Positions 46,595 to 58,492 of a DNA stretch of 64,000 bases are shown here, one piece after another. Origin of the DNA: Arabidopsis thaliana (lineage: Eukaryota; Streptophyta; Magnoliopsida; Brassicales; Brassicaceae); the NCBI RefSeq assembly GCF_000001735.4, contig NC_003074.8:16747261-16811260 (forward strand), read 5' to 3'. The translations under genes and the position numbers were made by a program. Every line of letters begins with the position of its first letter. Position 1 is the stretch's first letter. The notes under the pieces were generated by a model. It had not been told where the DNA came from, made no database searches, and saw only the letters and a program-made list of their open reading frames with translations.

Positions 46595-49500
46595 CTAATG
46601 GTAAAACGATCTACCTAAATGAGGACGAAAATCTTCATAACTAACTCTATCATAAGGTGGTGGGGTTTGTTGTAGTGGTGGCGAACCAACTCTACGAGTG
46701 TAGTCTTGCCATTGTCCCACATGCATTGGTTCTTCACCATTATATCTACCATCATGCCTATGGTGAACCAAATGACCATTTGTTCCAGCATTCAAAGGGA
46801 CTTGTCTATAAGGATCATCTAAAGGGTTACTATGAATTCCAAACCGGGGGATTTCACGAAACTCTTCTAACCCATTAAAGTTTCCGACATACCTGTTTCG
46901 TTTTCCTCTGGGATCTTCGTATCTCTCTTCCTCTCTCCAGTTACCCGTTTCTTCTAGAGCTCTGTAGCGGTTTCCCAAACAAAGTCTTTTGGTGTGATGT
47001 TCTTCAGGAGGACCGCTGAAACCGTTTCTGTAGTTATTGTGAAGTTGTTGTGAGTAAACGTTGCGCGACTGCACAGAAGGACGAGGGTCCAGAACTGCTT
47101 CTTGGGGAAACGACCTATGTCTGAAATGCGTTTCAGCGATACTGCCACTGAATGGCGGCAGAAGAGGACGAGGCTCCACAAGTACTTGTTGGTCAAACAA
47201 CCTATCTCTGAAATGAGTTCCACCAATACTTCCATTGACTGGCCGCAGAGGAGGAAGAGGCTGCAACACAGCTTGTTGGCGAAACGACTCATGTCTGAAA
47301 TGTGTGCCAGCGATATTGCCATTAAGTGGCAGCACAGGAGGACGAGGCTCCACAACTGCTTGTTGCGCAAACACCTTCTGTTTGCGATGTGTTCCAGCAA
47401 TTTTGCCATTGAGTCGCGGCACAGGAGGAGAAGGCTGCACCACAGCTTGTTGGCCAGACACCTTGTGTATTCCAGCGGTCTTTCCATTAAGTGGCGCCAC
47501 AGGAGGAATCTGCACAACAGATCCTTTGCCAAACAACCTATGTCTGAGATCTGTTCCAGCAACCTTGTCATTGAGGAATTCAAAGATGTCTTCAACGGTT
47601 CTGTTTATGGAGCTGTATATCTTTTTGGCTCCTGCACCATTAACCCGTCTTGCGACATTTTGAGATATGTTGGTAAAATCCTCAACCTGTAAGACAAACG
47701 GAAAAAAAAATGATATAAGACAAAAAAAGTAAGAAAGCAAATGTAATCTTACTGAATAGAGTTTTTTATAGCTTACACTAATGGATCCAACGCCAACTTT
47801 TTTCCACTTTTTAGATATCCAAAGACCATTCAGCACACTGACGCAGAGCCCTTGTCTCCAAAGGAATTCTACAGATTGTAACTGCAAGACAGAAATGCTA
47901 ATTCGTTATACAAAAGCATGTACTGCAGCTTGTTTTGTAATCGGTGTTTGGGTTTAAAGGTAAAACGATATAGCACCTTAATAAAAAAGGTTGCAAACAG
48001 TCTACCCAGAGATTCCTGATTACGCTGTCCCCAGTTTAAGAACTTTTGTGCCCTTTTCTCCACGTTAGGAGGATCCATTCCATCTGGAAAAGAAAAGACT
48101 CAGTTAATGTCATTACGGAAAACAGGAATATGTTGCTAGCACGTTAAAAGAAGAGTATTAAAAATGTAATCTGAGATCTGACAATCATCAAGTGTTCTAT
48201 TAGTATCACAAGCTTAAAAAAGCCTAAAGAGACTTTGTATATGTTGAATCTGCCAGAAAACAAATGACCGCCTCAAAAAGAACAAACCCACCATAGTTCT
48301 CTTTCACTTAGTTTACTGTATGGATACTAATATTACCTTTCAATAGCATAGAGAATGGAGGTAAAATGGGAGGATTTTGAGTCTGCGCATATGACAAAGG
48401 AGAAGCAATTAGACTCGGAAGTATTTAGTCATTCAACATTCAAAGTTCCTCATACGCCTGGATCTGATCAGATACTATTCACATGCAACTTAAGATGAAG
48501 CAATAATAAACCAAACACTTTATCCAACAGTTGAAAAAGAATCAAATTTATTCCCATTAAACAGCCAGATAAACTACCTACGTGGGCATAAGTCAAAATT
48601 CTACCTATAAGAATCAACCATCCCTTGTAAATGTAACTGGAATAATAAGAGTACAGAGTCTAGTGAACATCTAACACAAGTAACTAAGTTGATACCTGTA
48701 AGTGAAGAGCGACTAGCAATGTTATAGATACAGAATTCAGGGTTCGGTGTAGCGCACTGTTAACTTCATGAGCTTTGGCCCAATGCTTAACCTGACATAT
48801 GAGAATAGTCACATTAGTAAATATACTGACCACAACTACACATACTTTAACTTTGAATACTTCTTTCATACGAAAACTATGGTTAGCCAACAAGTCCCTA
48901 GCTTTAAAGTTACTTCACTAAAATCTGTGAGACTCGAAGATTCCACTTAAATAGTAAAGAAAAATTATTCTGAAAAATTAGTTAGTACTGGGGAAAGCTT
49001 TTGTTGAATTGAAAATCAGAAAAAAACTGAAGAGACTTGAAAGAAACTAAAGCAACAAACCATAGGCAGTAGCATAAAAATCTATAACCCTAAAAAGAAA
49101 TTTCTGTTGAAAAAACTCACAAGTCATTAGTACTAGAAGGATAACGAAAGCCATTAGAATAGAACTTAAATTCTTACCAACAGACAAAGTTTTTGAAACC
49201 TGCCATCAATTTGAGATATGATGCGAACGATCTGTGAATTTAAAATGCCATCTTTATTTTCGACTGACAAATCACACTCAACACCAGTCCCTTGATCAGA
49301 GAATTTGACAATTGGCACTTTAGCAGAGAAGATAGATTCAACATTCTTAACCTGCCCTTCTCCTACAAAAGAAGTATATATGAAACTCATCATTTTAAGA
49401 ATGTCGTATTCACGTGTCCCCGATATACTAAAAAGAGACTGTTGGGGTTTTTGGTATATATGGAAAACAATAATGGAATTGGCATACAGCTTAACAGCAA

Positions 49501-50120
49501 GAAGAATGGAACAAATATCTTACCCTGCAGAGAACGGAGCTTCTTAGCAAATCTTTTAAGTATCTCGAGCTTCTTTTCACGAGGAATCTCAGATGTTCCA
49601 TTACCAAAGTTAATAGACACATCTAAATCACTCTGAGATGAATACATATCCATCACAAAAGACCCATACGCCTCAAGGACCGGGCTGCTCTCTTCAGACT
49701 TACCTAATGAACACATAAACTAAATAAACCCTCTGCTAACTTTCGATATCACTAAGCTAAATAAGATAGAAAAAAAGACTACATTACCATAAATATCTAA
49801 AGCCATAGTATTAAGGTTTTTGACCAATTCCTTCCTAGTATTGTAATCAGCAGAAACCGGTCGAAAAGAGCAGTAGACATCATTTAATACCTTATCAAGA
49901 TCCAGTAAGATATAACTATCAATCTTATATCTCTTGAGTGCTATTGACACAGTGTTGTTCACCTTCTTTCGAATCACTGACATCCCATAAACCAAAACAA
50001 GAATGATTCAAAAATCTGTAGTGAACACAAAACAATCAAGAAATATATCATCAAAAGAGTAAAGTATTAACCTTTACTCGAAACATTTTTATCCTCAGCC
50101 ACATTTCCTCGAGAGCCCAT
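46595..50120 (-). CDS. Nucleotidyltransferase (TUTase/non-canonical poly(A) polymerase type) with 29-residue repeats
   Basis: Nine exons on the minus strand: 50072-50120, 49788-49976, 49524-49703, 49178-49362, 48696-48791, 48337-48382, 47977-48083, 47777-47881 and 46595-47686. They give 682 residues. The pol-beta-like core has YGSF at 92-95 and SDLDVSI with metal-binding Asp105 and Asp107. The third acid is Asp170 in VECDLSV. NWGQRNQESLG belongs to the PAP-associated part. This is the terminal uridylyltransferase/TRF family, which adds nucleotides to RNA 3' ends; the RNA target is unknown. Residues 362-528 form six tandem repeats of about 29 residues, followed by an Arg-rich, disordered-looking tail. 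By order it is At3g45750. All catalytic acids are present. Confidence 0.92.
47060..47560 (-). repeat. Coding tandem repeats, ~87 bases (29 residues) x 6
   Basis: Units begin A-G-T-H and carry a QQAVVEPRPPV core and an L-N-G-x-I end. They lie at residues 362-389, 390-415, 416-444, 445-473, 474-502 and 503-528. All keep the reading frame. The paralog at 55065-57499 has a single unit at the matching place. Confidence 0.85.
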
Positions 50121-50179
50121 AATTACTCTCTACTTAAGCAGAGATACTAAACCTGCAAAATAACATAGAAACCATTCAC

Positions 50180-50420
50180 ATCAGACAAAAGACTCGATTT
50201 TTAAGCATAGTTTCGATCAAAAAACCTAATTATTATCAAACTAAGATCTAAAGGAGCTTTTTTTATAGTGTTCGAGTAGTTGTGAGGATTAAGATGAGAC
50301 AAAGACACAATTTTTAAGCATAGATTCGATCAAAAACCTAATTATTATCAAAACTAAGACCTAAAGAAGCTTTTTTGTAGTGAATTCGAGTTTAAGATGA
50401 GAGAAAGATTCAATTTTTAA
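50180..50420 (-). repeat. Tandem ~110-base repeats in the nucleotidyltransferase promoter
   Basis: ATTTTTAAGCATAG followed by TTCGATCAAAAA and CCTAATTATTATCAAA recurs at about 50196 and 50309. A partial third copy starts near 50413. The repeats lie just upstream of the minus-strand gene. One similar unit is present upstream of the paralog (about 57640-57670 and 57946-57970, now split by a solo LTR). Confidence 0.65.
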
Positions 50421-51797
50421 GCACAGTCGATGGGTTTTGTAATCCAGAGCCCACGAAAAAATCTGAAGGAAAGCAATTGAATTTTGAGAGTTAAGGTAAG
50501 GGTTACGCACCGGAGAATGTTATAGGCAGAGGAAAAGGCGATGAAACTAGTCGGAGAGGATGCAGTTTTACGGTCCCGTTACGGGAGAACCGTGGTTATT
50601 GACAAGAGAGACACCAATTCTGAGGAGAGACGGGGAGAGAGACAATGGTGGCTCTCTAGCAAATTTTTTTTGTATTTTTGTGTAATTAGGTTATTTCGGT
50701 ATTTCTACTAGGGTGAATTGCAAAAATGACGTTTTTGGAAAATGAAATAAAGAATATAGCACCATAAAATCTATAATGTGTTGAGTAATACTTAGATGTG
50801 GTAAAAAGACAACAAACTCTTTCCAACAAAAAAGATGGTAAGTGCGTGGAGCACGAGAAGAATTGAATATGGCTGGATGATATGGCGTTGTTTTCATCCA
50901 AACAATTTTCAGTAGCATCAGCAAAGCAAAGTCTTGAAAACAAAGCAGAACAGTATAGTACATATATTTCGCTTTCGAGCTTCATTTTGTTTGGAGAAAT
51001 ATCAAATTGTTTATAAGTACAGAAAACTAAACCCTAAAGATGGTATGGAACCCAAGCAACAACGGAAGTCGATTCTCTGAACTCAAATTGCGTTCCTCGC
51101 TCTATAATTCGAAACTCCCATATCACAGCTTCTTTGGTTACAGTCTCTATCTGGTTTCTGCGACTATCTGGTTTCTGCAAGAGATTATTATATTTTATGA
51201 AATCATTAAAAATATAATGGGAGTAAAATTGTAGAGTTCACAAAAAATAGGAAGAGACAAAATAAAATTGCATAAAGAGAAGGAAGAGAAAAGAGAGAAA
51301 AAAACACAGAAGAAAAGATGATGATGTGGCAGGGGTAAAATTATATATATTGTAATTTATACAGAAAATATTGCTCTGCTTTTTTTCTTTGGTTAGTTTG
51401 TTAGTTATTAAATTTTTGTTGGTTATTTTAGCAAATTTCTCTTCTACTAATGAATATCAATTTGAGGTTTTTATAATGTAAAATTAAGGATTTTATAATT
51501 TTATTTTATATGATATCAAGAGAACATATATATTAGTAATTTAGAACTATACTTTTACCTTTTTTATTATTTGTGTGTTAAACATATTCTATAGAAGAAG
51601 AAGAAAATATATGTTTTTCTTTTTGTAAATAATTAATCGTAATTTGTTTATTTGGAAGGTTGGTATTTTTCTTTGGAGAGACTTTCCTCTTCTGTGGAGA
51701 GATTTTCTTCTTTAATTGAGAGTTCAATTCTATCTTTCTCCTTTTTAAAAGAGAGAATTTTGATTGTTAGCTCGTTTTCTAAAGCAAAAGATCTACT
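50421..51797. other. Promoter and AT-rich spacer left of the LINE
   Basis: Promoter of the minus-strand nucleotidyltransferase on the left. An open frame at 51040-51234 (64 codons) has no recognisable features. No gene is supported. Confidence 0.5.
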
Positions 51798-51811
51798 AGC
51801 ATCACTCTTGG

Positions 51812-53387
51812 TCCTTACTCGCCAAGCAAGCATGGCGCCTTCTTACAAAGCCTGATTCCTTATTGACTAGAGTTTCTAAAGCTAGGTATTTTAAACAAAA
51901 GGATTTCATGAATGTTGTGGTTGGTTCCCGTCCCTCTTATGCTTGGCGCAGCATTATACACGGACGAGATCTGTTGGAGAAAGGCATTATGAAGAACATT
52001 GGCAATGGACAATCTACAAGTGTCTGGAATGACAAATGGATATTTGATAAGGCTCCGCAGCGCCCTTTTAATAAACAATCTCTGTTTGATTTGGAACTAA
52101 TGGTCTCAAACCTTATTACCCACCAAGGCTCTTGGGACCATGCATTGTTATCAGAGTTGTTTTTTTCACCGGACGTTGTTAGAATCATGTCTTATCCTCC
52201 TAACATTGGCCTAGAGGATAGTGACATTTGGGCTTATAATCGTAATGGTTGCTACATTGTGAAGAGCGGGAATTGGTTGATCTCACATCTTAAGCAGCAG
52301 CCTCCACCACCCACACATGAACAAGTAACTCGCTGTCTTAAGGAGAAGATTTGGGATCTCAAAACTCTACCCAAGATCAAAATGTTCCTGTGGCGAGCTC
52401 TATCGGGTGCTTTGGCTGTTTCAACATGTTTACAAGCTCATGGTATGCATACTAACCTTATGTGCTCGCTGTGTCAAACCAATATAGAGTCAATAAGCCA
52501 TGTGCTTTTTTGCTGTTGGCCGGCTAGAGAGGTATGGGAGAATACTAATATCTATATGCCTCCACATGGTTTTACGGACTCGATCACAGATAACATTGGT
52601 TTTATGCTGAAACTAATGAGTAATGTTGGGGTTCCTTTACCTCTACGAATGGCGATTCCTTGGATTCTCTGGGGCATTTGGAAGCACCGTAATGAAACGT
52701 TATATGGATCAAAACCGGCAGTTGCAGGACAACATCACTAACTCGCAACCTATTAGGAGGGAGAATAGATGGATCAAACCGAGCTTAGGTGTTTTAAAGT
52801 GTAATGTGCATGCTGCTTGGGTCAATGAAGGAGGACGTTGTGTGGTGCTTGGTTGGTCAGAGATGCTCAAGGTGATGTCTTATTTCATGCGAGGGAGATG
52901 TTTTTACCAACCTCGAATCGCATTGCGGCTGAATTGAGAGGGATACTATGGGTTTTACAAAGTCTTCGGGATTTACACTTGGACAACATTGAGGTTTGGT
53001 CAGATTGTGGTGCGGCAATAGAAGCTATTATTGACTCTTCTAATTGGCCTCGTTAATCTACGTATCTCGACAAGATTCACAGAATCATTTCAAGTTTCTC
53101 TCGGGTCATTTTCATGGTCTCATCCTCGAAGGCGAACTTGATCGCAAGGGACATTGCTCTAAGTGTCACAAGGGATGGAAGAACAAGATCTTACCTATCT
53201 CGTGGAGGTCCTGTGTGGTTATCTTCCAGAATTGAAGAAGAAAAGAGGAGATGATATTGTTGGTTTTTTACACCTTATCTTTGGTTTATAGTTGAGTTAT
53301 CATGCTCTGTTTTTTCATTATCTGGACTTCTATGTACTCGGTTTGGTTTATTTGATTTAATAAAATATCAGACGGCAAAAAAAAAAA
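51812..53387 (+). mobile_element. 5'-truncated LINE with target duplication
   Basis: The plus strand reads the C-terminal end of a plant non-LTR retrotransposon ORF2. It includes the reverse-transcriptase-associated zinc-finger region (KIKMFLWRALSGALAVSTCL, then CSLCQTNIESISHVLFCC) and an RNase H-like domain (ELRGILWVLQSLRD, VWSDCGAAIEAI). Frame breaks near 52740 and 52830 and a stop near 53054 show decay. The 3' end has an AATAAAATAT signal and a poly(A) run (53377-53387). GCATCACTCTTGG flanks it at 51799-51811 and 53388-53400. The endonuclease and reverse transcriptase parts are missing. Confidence 0.92.
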
Positions 53388-53400
53388 GCATCACTCTTGG

Positions 53401-54136
53401 TTTTACTGCAAGACCGATAGTCGACGATTGACTTCAATCCGATAAAATTGAAAACATTCTTGAAGAATGTGTTATTTTATCGTTTTCAAGTTTTATTGTT
53501 CAATTATGTCTTTATTTCGAAACGTTCGACTTGTGATTTTTTTTGGCAAAGAGCTTCTGACTTTGGGTTGTTGTATCCTCAAGTTAATTTTAATGTAAGT
53601 TTGGTGTGCACAAATAAAAAAAAAAAAAGTAGTAGTAGAGGATTGCGGAGCCTAGAGAACTAATTTGTATTGCAATTAACTAATTATAACCATTAAAAGA
53701 TGGTGAATATATCGACTAAATTCGTGAAAAAAATGAAAGTAAAGAAGTTTTTTATATGATATCTAAAATTCATAGTTTTGACTCATATCAATTTACCATG
53801 CTCTTAAAGGATGAGCTATTTAAGTTAGGTAAGTTCTTTTATCTTTAACTTTCATAATCTTTTTTGTAGAAAATATAATTGAAATCTTTTATTGAGCCAC
53901 TATGATAAAGTATGCATTTGAAACTCTCTTATTTTTGGTGGGAAACTCTTTTAATTAGGCAGTCTTTTAGTCAACAAAATTATTAATTTACTCTTAACTT
54001 ATATATTTAAAAAAACAAGAAAATGAAATTCTTGATTTTCATATTACTATGTTGAGAATTATTAGGAATAATTCAATACTATTTTCGCGAGTTAATATTT
54101 ACATAATCAAAATTATTCTAACTTCTTCATCAGAGT
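53401..54136. other. AT-rich spacer right of the LINE
   Basis: AT-rich, without gene or repeat that I can support. Confidence 0.5.
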
Positions 54137-54210
54137 TGCAATTGACACCATCGAGGAAGTAGTTGATTTCATTTTGACAATATAATCCGTGAAGCAAAGC
54201 TTATAATCTT
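54137..54210 (+). pseudogene. Relic of the last HAD hydrolase exon
   Basis: GACACCATCGAGGAAGTAGT, then TTGATTTCATTTTGACAA, then AAGCAAAGCTTA match the last exon of the HAD gene (45946-46020), including part of the upstream intron end (ACTTCTTCA). The copy has substitutions and no other exon. It marks one end of a duplicated block. Confidence 0.85.
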
Positions 54211-54344
54211 CACAATAATGTTTAAAATACTGAATCTGAAGTCATTAATTAGGTCAGAAGAAAATCTGAAGTTTGTACTAATGATCTGAAGCGAATTGGC
54301 ATTACGAATATATGAATTTACTGATACTTCTTTTCTGATTCCAC

Positions 54345-55064
54345 AACGAAGAATGAAATTTTAGAAGTTATCTTAAGACACAAATTAAATAAAGTTGGCT
54401 ACAAATTCTCCAATCCAAATTTAAACCGAATCCAACATAAAATGTAAGATGCATACATTGATGACAATATTCCACTTAAACAGAAGTAACCAAATCCTGA
54501 ATTCCCCCTAAATCCAGTTATATCATATGAAGTTATTATATTTATCTTTTAAAAATGGTTGGTCATTGGTTTAAACTTATACTAAGCAAAAACCCTATCA
54601 GTAAAACGATCTACCAAAATAAAGTTGGGGAACGTTTTGAGGGTCAATGTTACCATAAGGTGGTAGTGGTTGTGGCCGTGGCGGACCAATTAGTCTTGCC
54701 ACATTCCCACATGCATTAATGGTTCTTCACCACCACTAAACCTGAGAATGTAGACCGCGAGTCATCAAAGGTGGTTCTGGTTTCTGACTGGTTAAACCAA
54801 TGTGAGGATGGTGCCGGTTTGCACCACTACAATGTCCACACATGAGTTCAACAGTCTTGAGAGGAACTCTGCCCTCTCTCCCTACGAAAAATCTCCAAGG
54901 TAAATTTCTCACTCAAGCATCTTTTCTGTTACTTTGATAGTCAAAACTCAAAATCAATCTTTTGTATTAATCGAATCATTAACATCTGACCTCTAATACC
55001 TTAAAGAATAATGAAATTTAAGTTATCTTAAGACACAAGTTACATAAACCAAGCTAAAACCCTA
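54345..55064 (-). pseudogene. Degenerate second copy of the nucleotidyltransferase 3' end
   Basis: Sequence at about 54590-54760 (AACCCTATCAGTAAAACGATCTACC, a CCATAAGGTGGTAG block, CCCACATGCATTAATGGTTC) matches the end of the gene at 46595. It also matches the live end at 55065-55190. GAAGTTATCTTAAGACACAA recurs at about 54365 and 55020. So this is an extra, decayed copy of the last-exon end placed downstream of the paralog. Confidence 0.7.
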
Positions 55065-57499
55065 TTAGTAAAAACCAAACTTCTTATAAAGAAGTTTATC
55101 ATAATGTGGTGGTGGTGTTGGCATATCAAGACTTCGACTGTACTCATTCCACAGACCCACAGGCATTGGTTCTTCACCACCACTAAACCTACAGCCCCAG
55201 TTTCCACCAGACCTTTTTCGTTTTCCTCTAGAAGTTTCATGAGTCTCCTCTCTTCCGTGACTGATCCCTCCTACAGCTCTGTATCCCTTTTCCAAGCAGA
55301 CTCTTTTCTTATGAGGTTGTTGTGGCGACACAGGAGGAATAGGCTCCACAACAGTTTGTTGGCTAAACAACTTTTGTGTGAGATGTTCTCCAGCAACCTT
55401 GCCATTGAGGAACTCCAATATATCATCTACTGTTCTGTTTATGGAGCTGTATATCTTTTCGGCTCCGTAGTCACTAAAAACCCTTGCAAAATTTCTAGCC
55501 ACGTCTGTAAAATCCTCAACCTATATAACACACACGGAAAGAAAAAAACTAAAGTGGTAAGACAAAAAACTAAGAATGTGAATGAAATTTAACTAAATAC
55601 AAAAGAAGTTTACACTAATAACATCTCTTTTAGTCTTTTTAGATATCCAAAGACCATTCAACACACTGGCGCAAAGCCCTTATCTCCAAAGGAATTCTAC
55701 AGATTGCAACTGTAAGACAGAAAGTATATATTTCGTTATAACAAATAAGCTTCTCTTTTAATTGATGTTTGTGTTTAAAGAGGACAAAAAAAAGATAGCA
55801 CCTTAATAAAAAAAGTTGCAAACAGTCTACCAAGAGATTCTTGATTACGTTGTCCCCAGTTTAAGAACTTTTGTGTTCTTTTCTCCACGATAGGAGGATC
55901 GATTCCATCTGGAAAAAAGGATGATAAATCAGTAATACGATTCTAGAAGAGTTGAATCTGTCAGAAAACAAATGACCCGTCCAAAACCATCATATAGTTA
56001 TCTTTTACTTTGTTTTATGTGTGGATACAAATATTACCTTTAAATAGTGTAGAGAATGGAGGTAAAATTGGAGGACTTTGAGTCTGCACATAAGACAAAG
56101 GAGAGAAGCATTTAGTCATTTAAAGTTCCACATAAGACTGAATAGTATATGGTCGCATGCAACTTAATATGCGAAGAAAAGAAAACCTAACACTTTAATC
56201 AAAGGAAGTAAAAATAATCAGAAAGATGAAAAAGAAACAAACTTATTCTCCATTAAACAAATAAACTAAATATTTGTCATCATGAAACTCGAAATTCTCC
56301 CAAAAATATTAATCCAACGAGATTAACTGAGTTTATACCTGTAAATGATGAGCGACTAGCATTGTTATAGATATCGAATTCAGGGTATTGTGTGACGCAT
56401 TGTTAACCCCATGTGCTCTGGCCCAATGCTTAATCTGACATATGACAATATTCACATTAGTACTAAACAATTGACAGTGCTTGTCTCACAAGCCATTAGT
56501 GCTAGAATGATAAACGAAAAGCTTTAGTATAATAACTGAAATCTTACCAACAAACAAAGTTTCTGAAACCTATCATCAATTTGAGATATAATCCGAATGA
56601 TCTGTGAAGTTAAAATGCCGTCTTTGCTTTCAACTGTCAAATCACATTCGATACCAGTCCCTTGATCACAGAATCTGACAATTGGAACCCTAGCACTTAA
56701 GATAGGTACAACATTCCTGACAAACCCTTGCCCTATACAAAAGAAGTGTAGGTAAGATATATGTATGAAACTCATCATTTTAAGAAAGTTTCACATGTAA
56801 TGACATACACCTTTATAGCTTCCAATGAGTTAGAATACATATAAAAAAAGAATGTCTCGGTAAAATTCAGTTTCATTCAGTTAAACGTACCCTCCAAAGA
56901 GCGGAGCTTCGTTGCAAATCTTGTAAGAATTTCTAGCTTCTTTTCACGATAAAATTCAGATGTTCCGCTACTAAAGTTAATAGATACATCCAAATCCTTT
57001 TGTGAGGAAAACGTATTCATCGCAAAAGAGCCATACGCCTCAAGGACCGGGCTGCTCTCTTCTGATTTACCTAATAAACAAAAAATAAATAAAACCTCTA
57101 CTGAATATGGATATTGGTCGAGCTTAATAAGATAAAAAAGACTACAAGACTTATATTACCAAAAATATCTATAGCCATAGCATTGAGGTTTTTGACCAAT
57201 TCCTTCCTAGTATTGTAATCAGCAGAAACCGGTCGAAAAGAGCTGTAGGCATCATCTAATACCTTATCAAGGTCTAGTAAGATATAACTATCAATGTTAT
57301 ATCTCTTAGATGCTATGGACATAGTGTTCTTCACTTTCTTTTGAATCCCTGACATCCATTAACAGAAGCCACAAAAAACAAAAAAGATTGCAAAATTTGT
57401 AGTGAACACAAACAATATCTAGGAAATTTCAGCCAAAGAGTTGTATAAACCTTTACTCGAAACATTCTTTTCCCCAGCTTGATTTTTTCGAAAGTCCAT
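55065..57499 (-). pseudogene. Nucleotidyltransferase paralog with premature stop
   Basis: Exons match the paralog one for one: 57451-57499, 57160-57348, 56891-57070, 56548-56732, 56339-56434, 56038-56083, 55802-55908, 55614-55709 and 55065-55520. The catalytic core looks intact (YGSF; KDLDVSI; IECDLTV). In exon 8 the CAA of the paralog is TAA (55680-55682), so the full-length mRNA would give 293 residues, keeping the catalytic core. Exon 8 is 96 bases, so skipping it keeps the frame and would give 435 residues. Only one of the six 29-residue repeats is present. By order it is At3g45760. It could be a truncated but active gene, a skipped-exon gene or a young pseudogene. Confidence 0.8.
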
Positions 57500-57680
57500 A
57501 GTACCTCTCAAGCAGAGCTATTAAACCTGCAATAACATAGAAAAAATCGAAGATTCAGTGGGGAAGAAGAACTGTGAACAACTAGAGTCAAAATAGAACT
57601 TGCCAAATTCGTGAGAACCTATTTTTTTTTTTTATCAAACTAAGATCTAAGGGAGTTATAGAGTACTTAGGATGAGATCA
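57500..57680. promoter_or_regulatory. Promoter region of the second nucleotidyltransferase
   Basis: It shares CTAAGATCTAA...GGAG and similar words with the promoter of the paralog at 50180-50420. It is split from its distal part by the solo LTR. Confidence 0.45.
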
Positions 57681-57685
57681 AACAA

Positions 57686-57938
57686 TATTGGGATATGGAG
57701 AACCGAGATCGACGGTCGAGATGAGAAGATCAAGATATGGCAAGAAGATATTATTCTAGAAGGTAAATGTTAATATTGAAGTTTAGGAAATTTAACATTA
57801 TCTCTAAATATATTATTTACATTTATGTTTATCTTAATCTCTATATAAGAGAATGTAAATTATTCTATTATTCTTATGAGAGTCTATTATAATTCTTTCT
57901 AAACACTTTTGTGTTCTTTACTCTCATCAAATTTATCA
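57686..57938. mobile_element. Solo LTR with 5-bp target duplication
   Basis: A 253-base element beginning TATTGGGATATGG and ending TTTATCA. AACAA directly flanks both ends (57681-57685 and 57939-57943). A promoter-like CTCTATATAAGAG lies at about 57838. Flanking sequence on the two sides joins into the promoter sequence seen once, unbroken, in the paralogous region. It is a recombined single LTR of a Copia-type element. Confidence 0.82.
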
Positions 57939-57943
57939 AACAA

Positions 57944-58492
57944 AGGCTCGATTTTTAAGCATAAATTCGATCATGTTTCTACCAAAACGAAAGGTATGGT
58001 TTTCTTAAAACCCACGCAACATATGAAGCAGAAGGGACGCAGAAAATTGGCTGTTGAGAATTTAGGGTTTAGATTCTTACGGAGGAAAACGTGACGACTT
58101 AATCGGCAAGAGACACAATTCTGGTGGCAGTCTTGGTAATATTTTTATTTATTTTAAGGTTATTTCGATACTTATACTAAACACAAACATAATCCAATAA
58201 ACTAAAGTAAACCGACAACACCTCTAAACCAAGTCAGCTTCTGATTATTTGATAGTTTTCTCTTTCGACAGAGTGTAGCAATAAATTAACACACGACCAT
58301 GAAGTTACAATCTGAACATGAGCATAATGATTTATTTTGGTTTTTATTCAGTCTACATTCTCATTTTTTTCCTGATACATTGGACAAGAAGAAGCAGATA
58401 CTATATAATAAAGTACATCATGCCTTGTCATATTAATAGCTAACACTAAAGATAGTGGCAACAGTTACTAAATGGCTCACACAAAGGAAGCT
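57944..58492. other. Spacer between solo LTR and reductase gene
   Basis: Distal promoter of the nucleotidyltransferase paralog, then AT-rich sequence and the reductase 3' UTR. The open frame at 57909-58094 has no supporting features. Confidence 0.5.

Noticed and set aside
47102-47692. 196- and 142-codon plus-strand frames
   Set aside because: They are antisense shadows of the 29-residue repeat region of the nucleotidyltransferase; the repeat keeps all frames open.
51652-51855. Coding frame upstream of the LINE
   Set aside because: It crosses the target-site duplication into the LINE, so its 3' part is transposon sequence in the wrong frame, and the 5' part is a repetitive Ser/Leu-rich reading.
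57909-58094. 61-codon frame upstream of the reductase 3' end
   Set aside because: It begins inside the solo LTR and continues into promoter sequence of the minus-strand gene; no protein resemblance.
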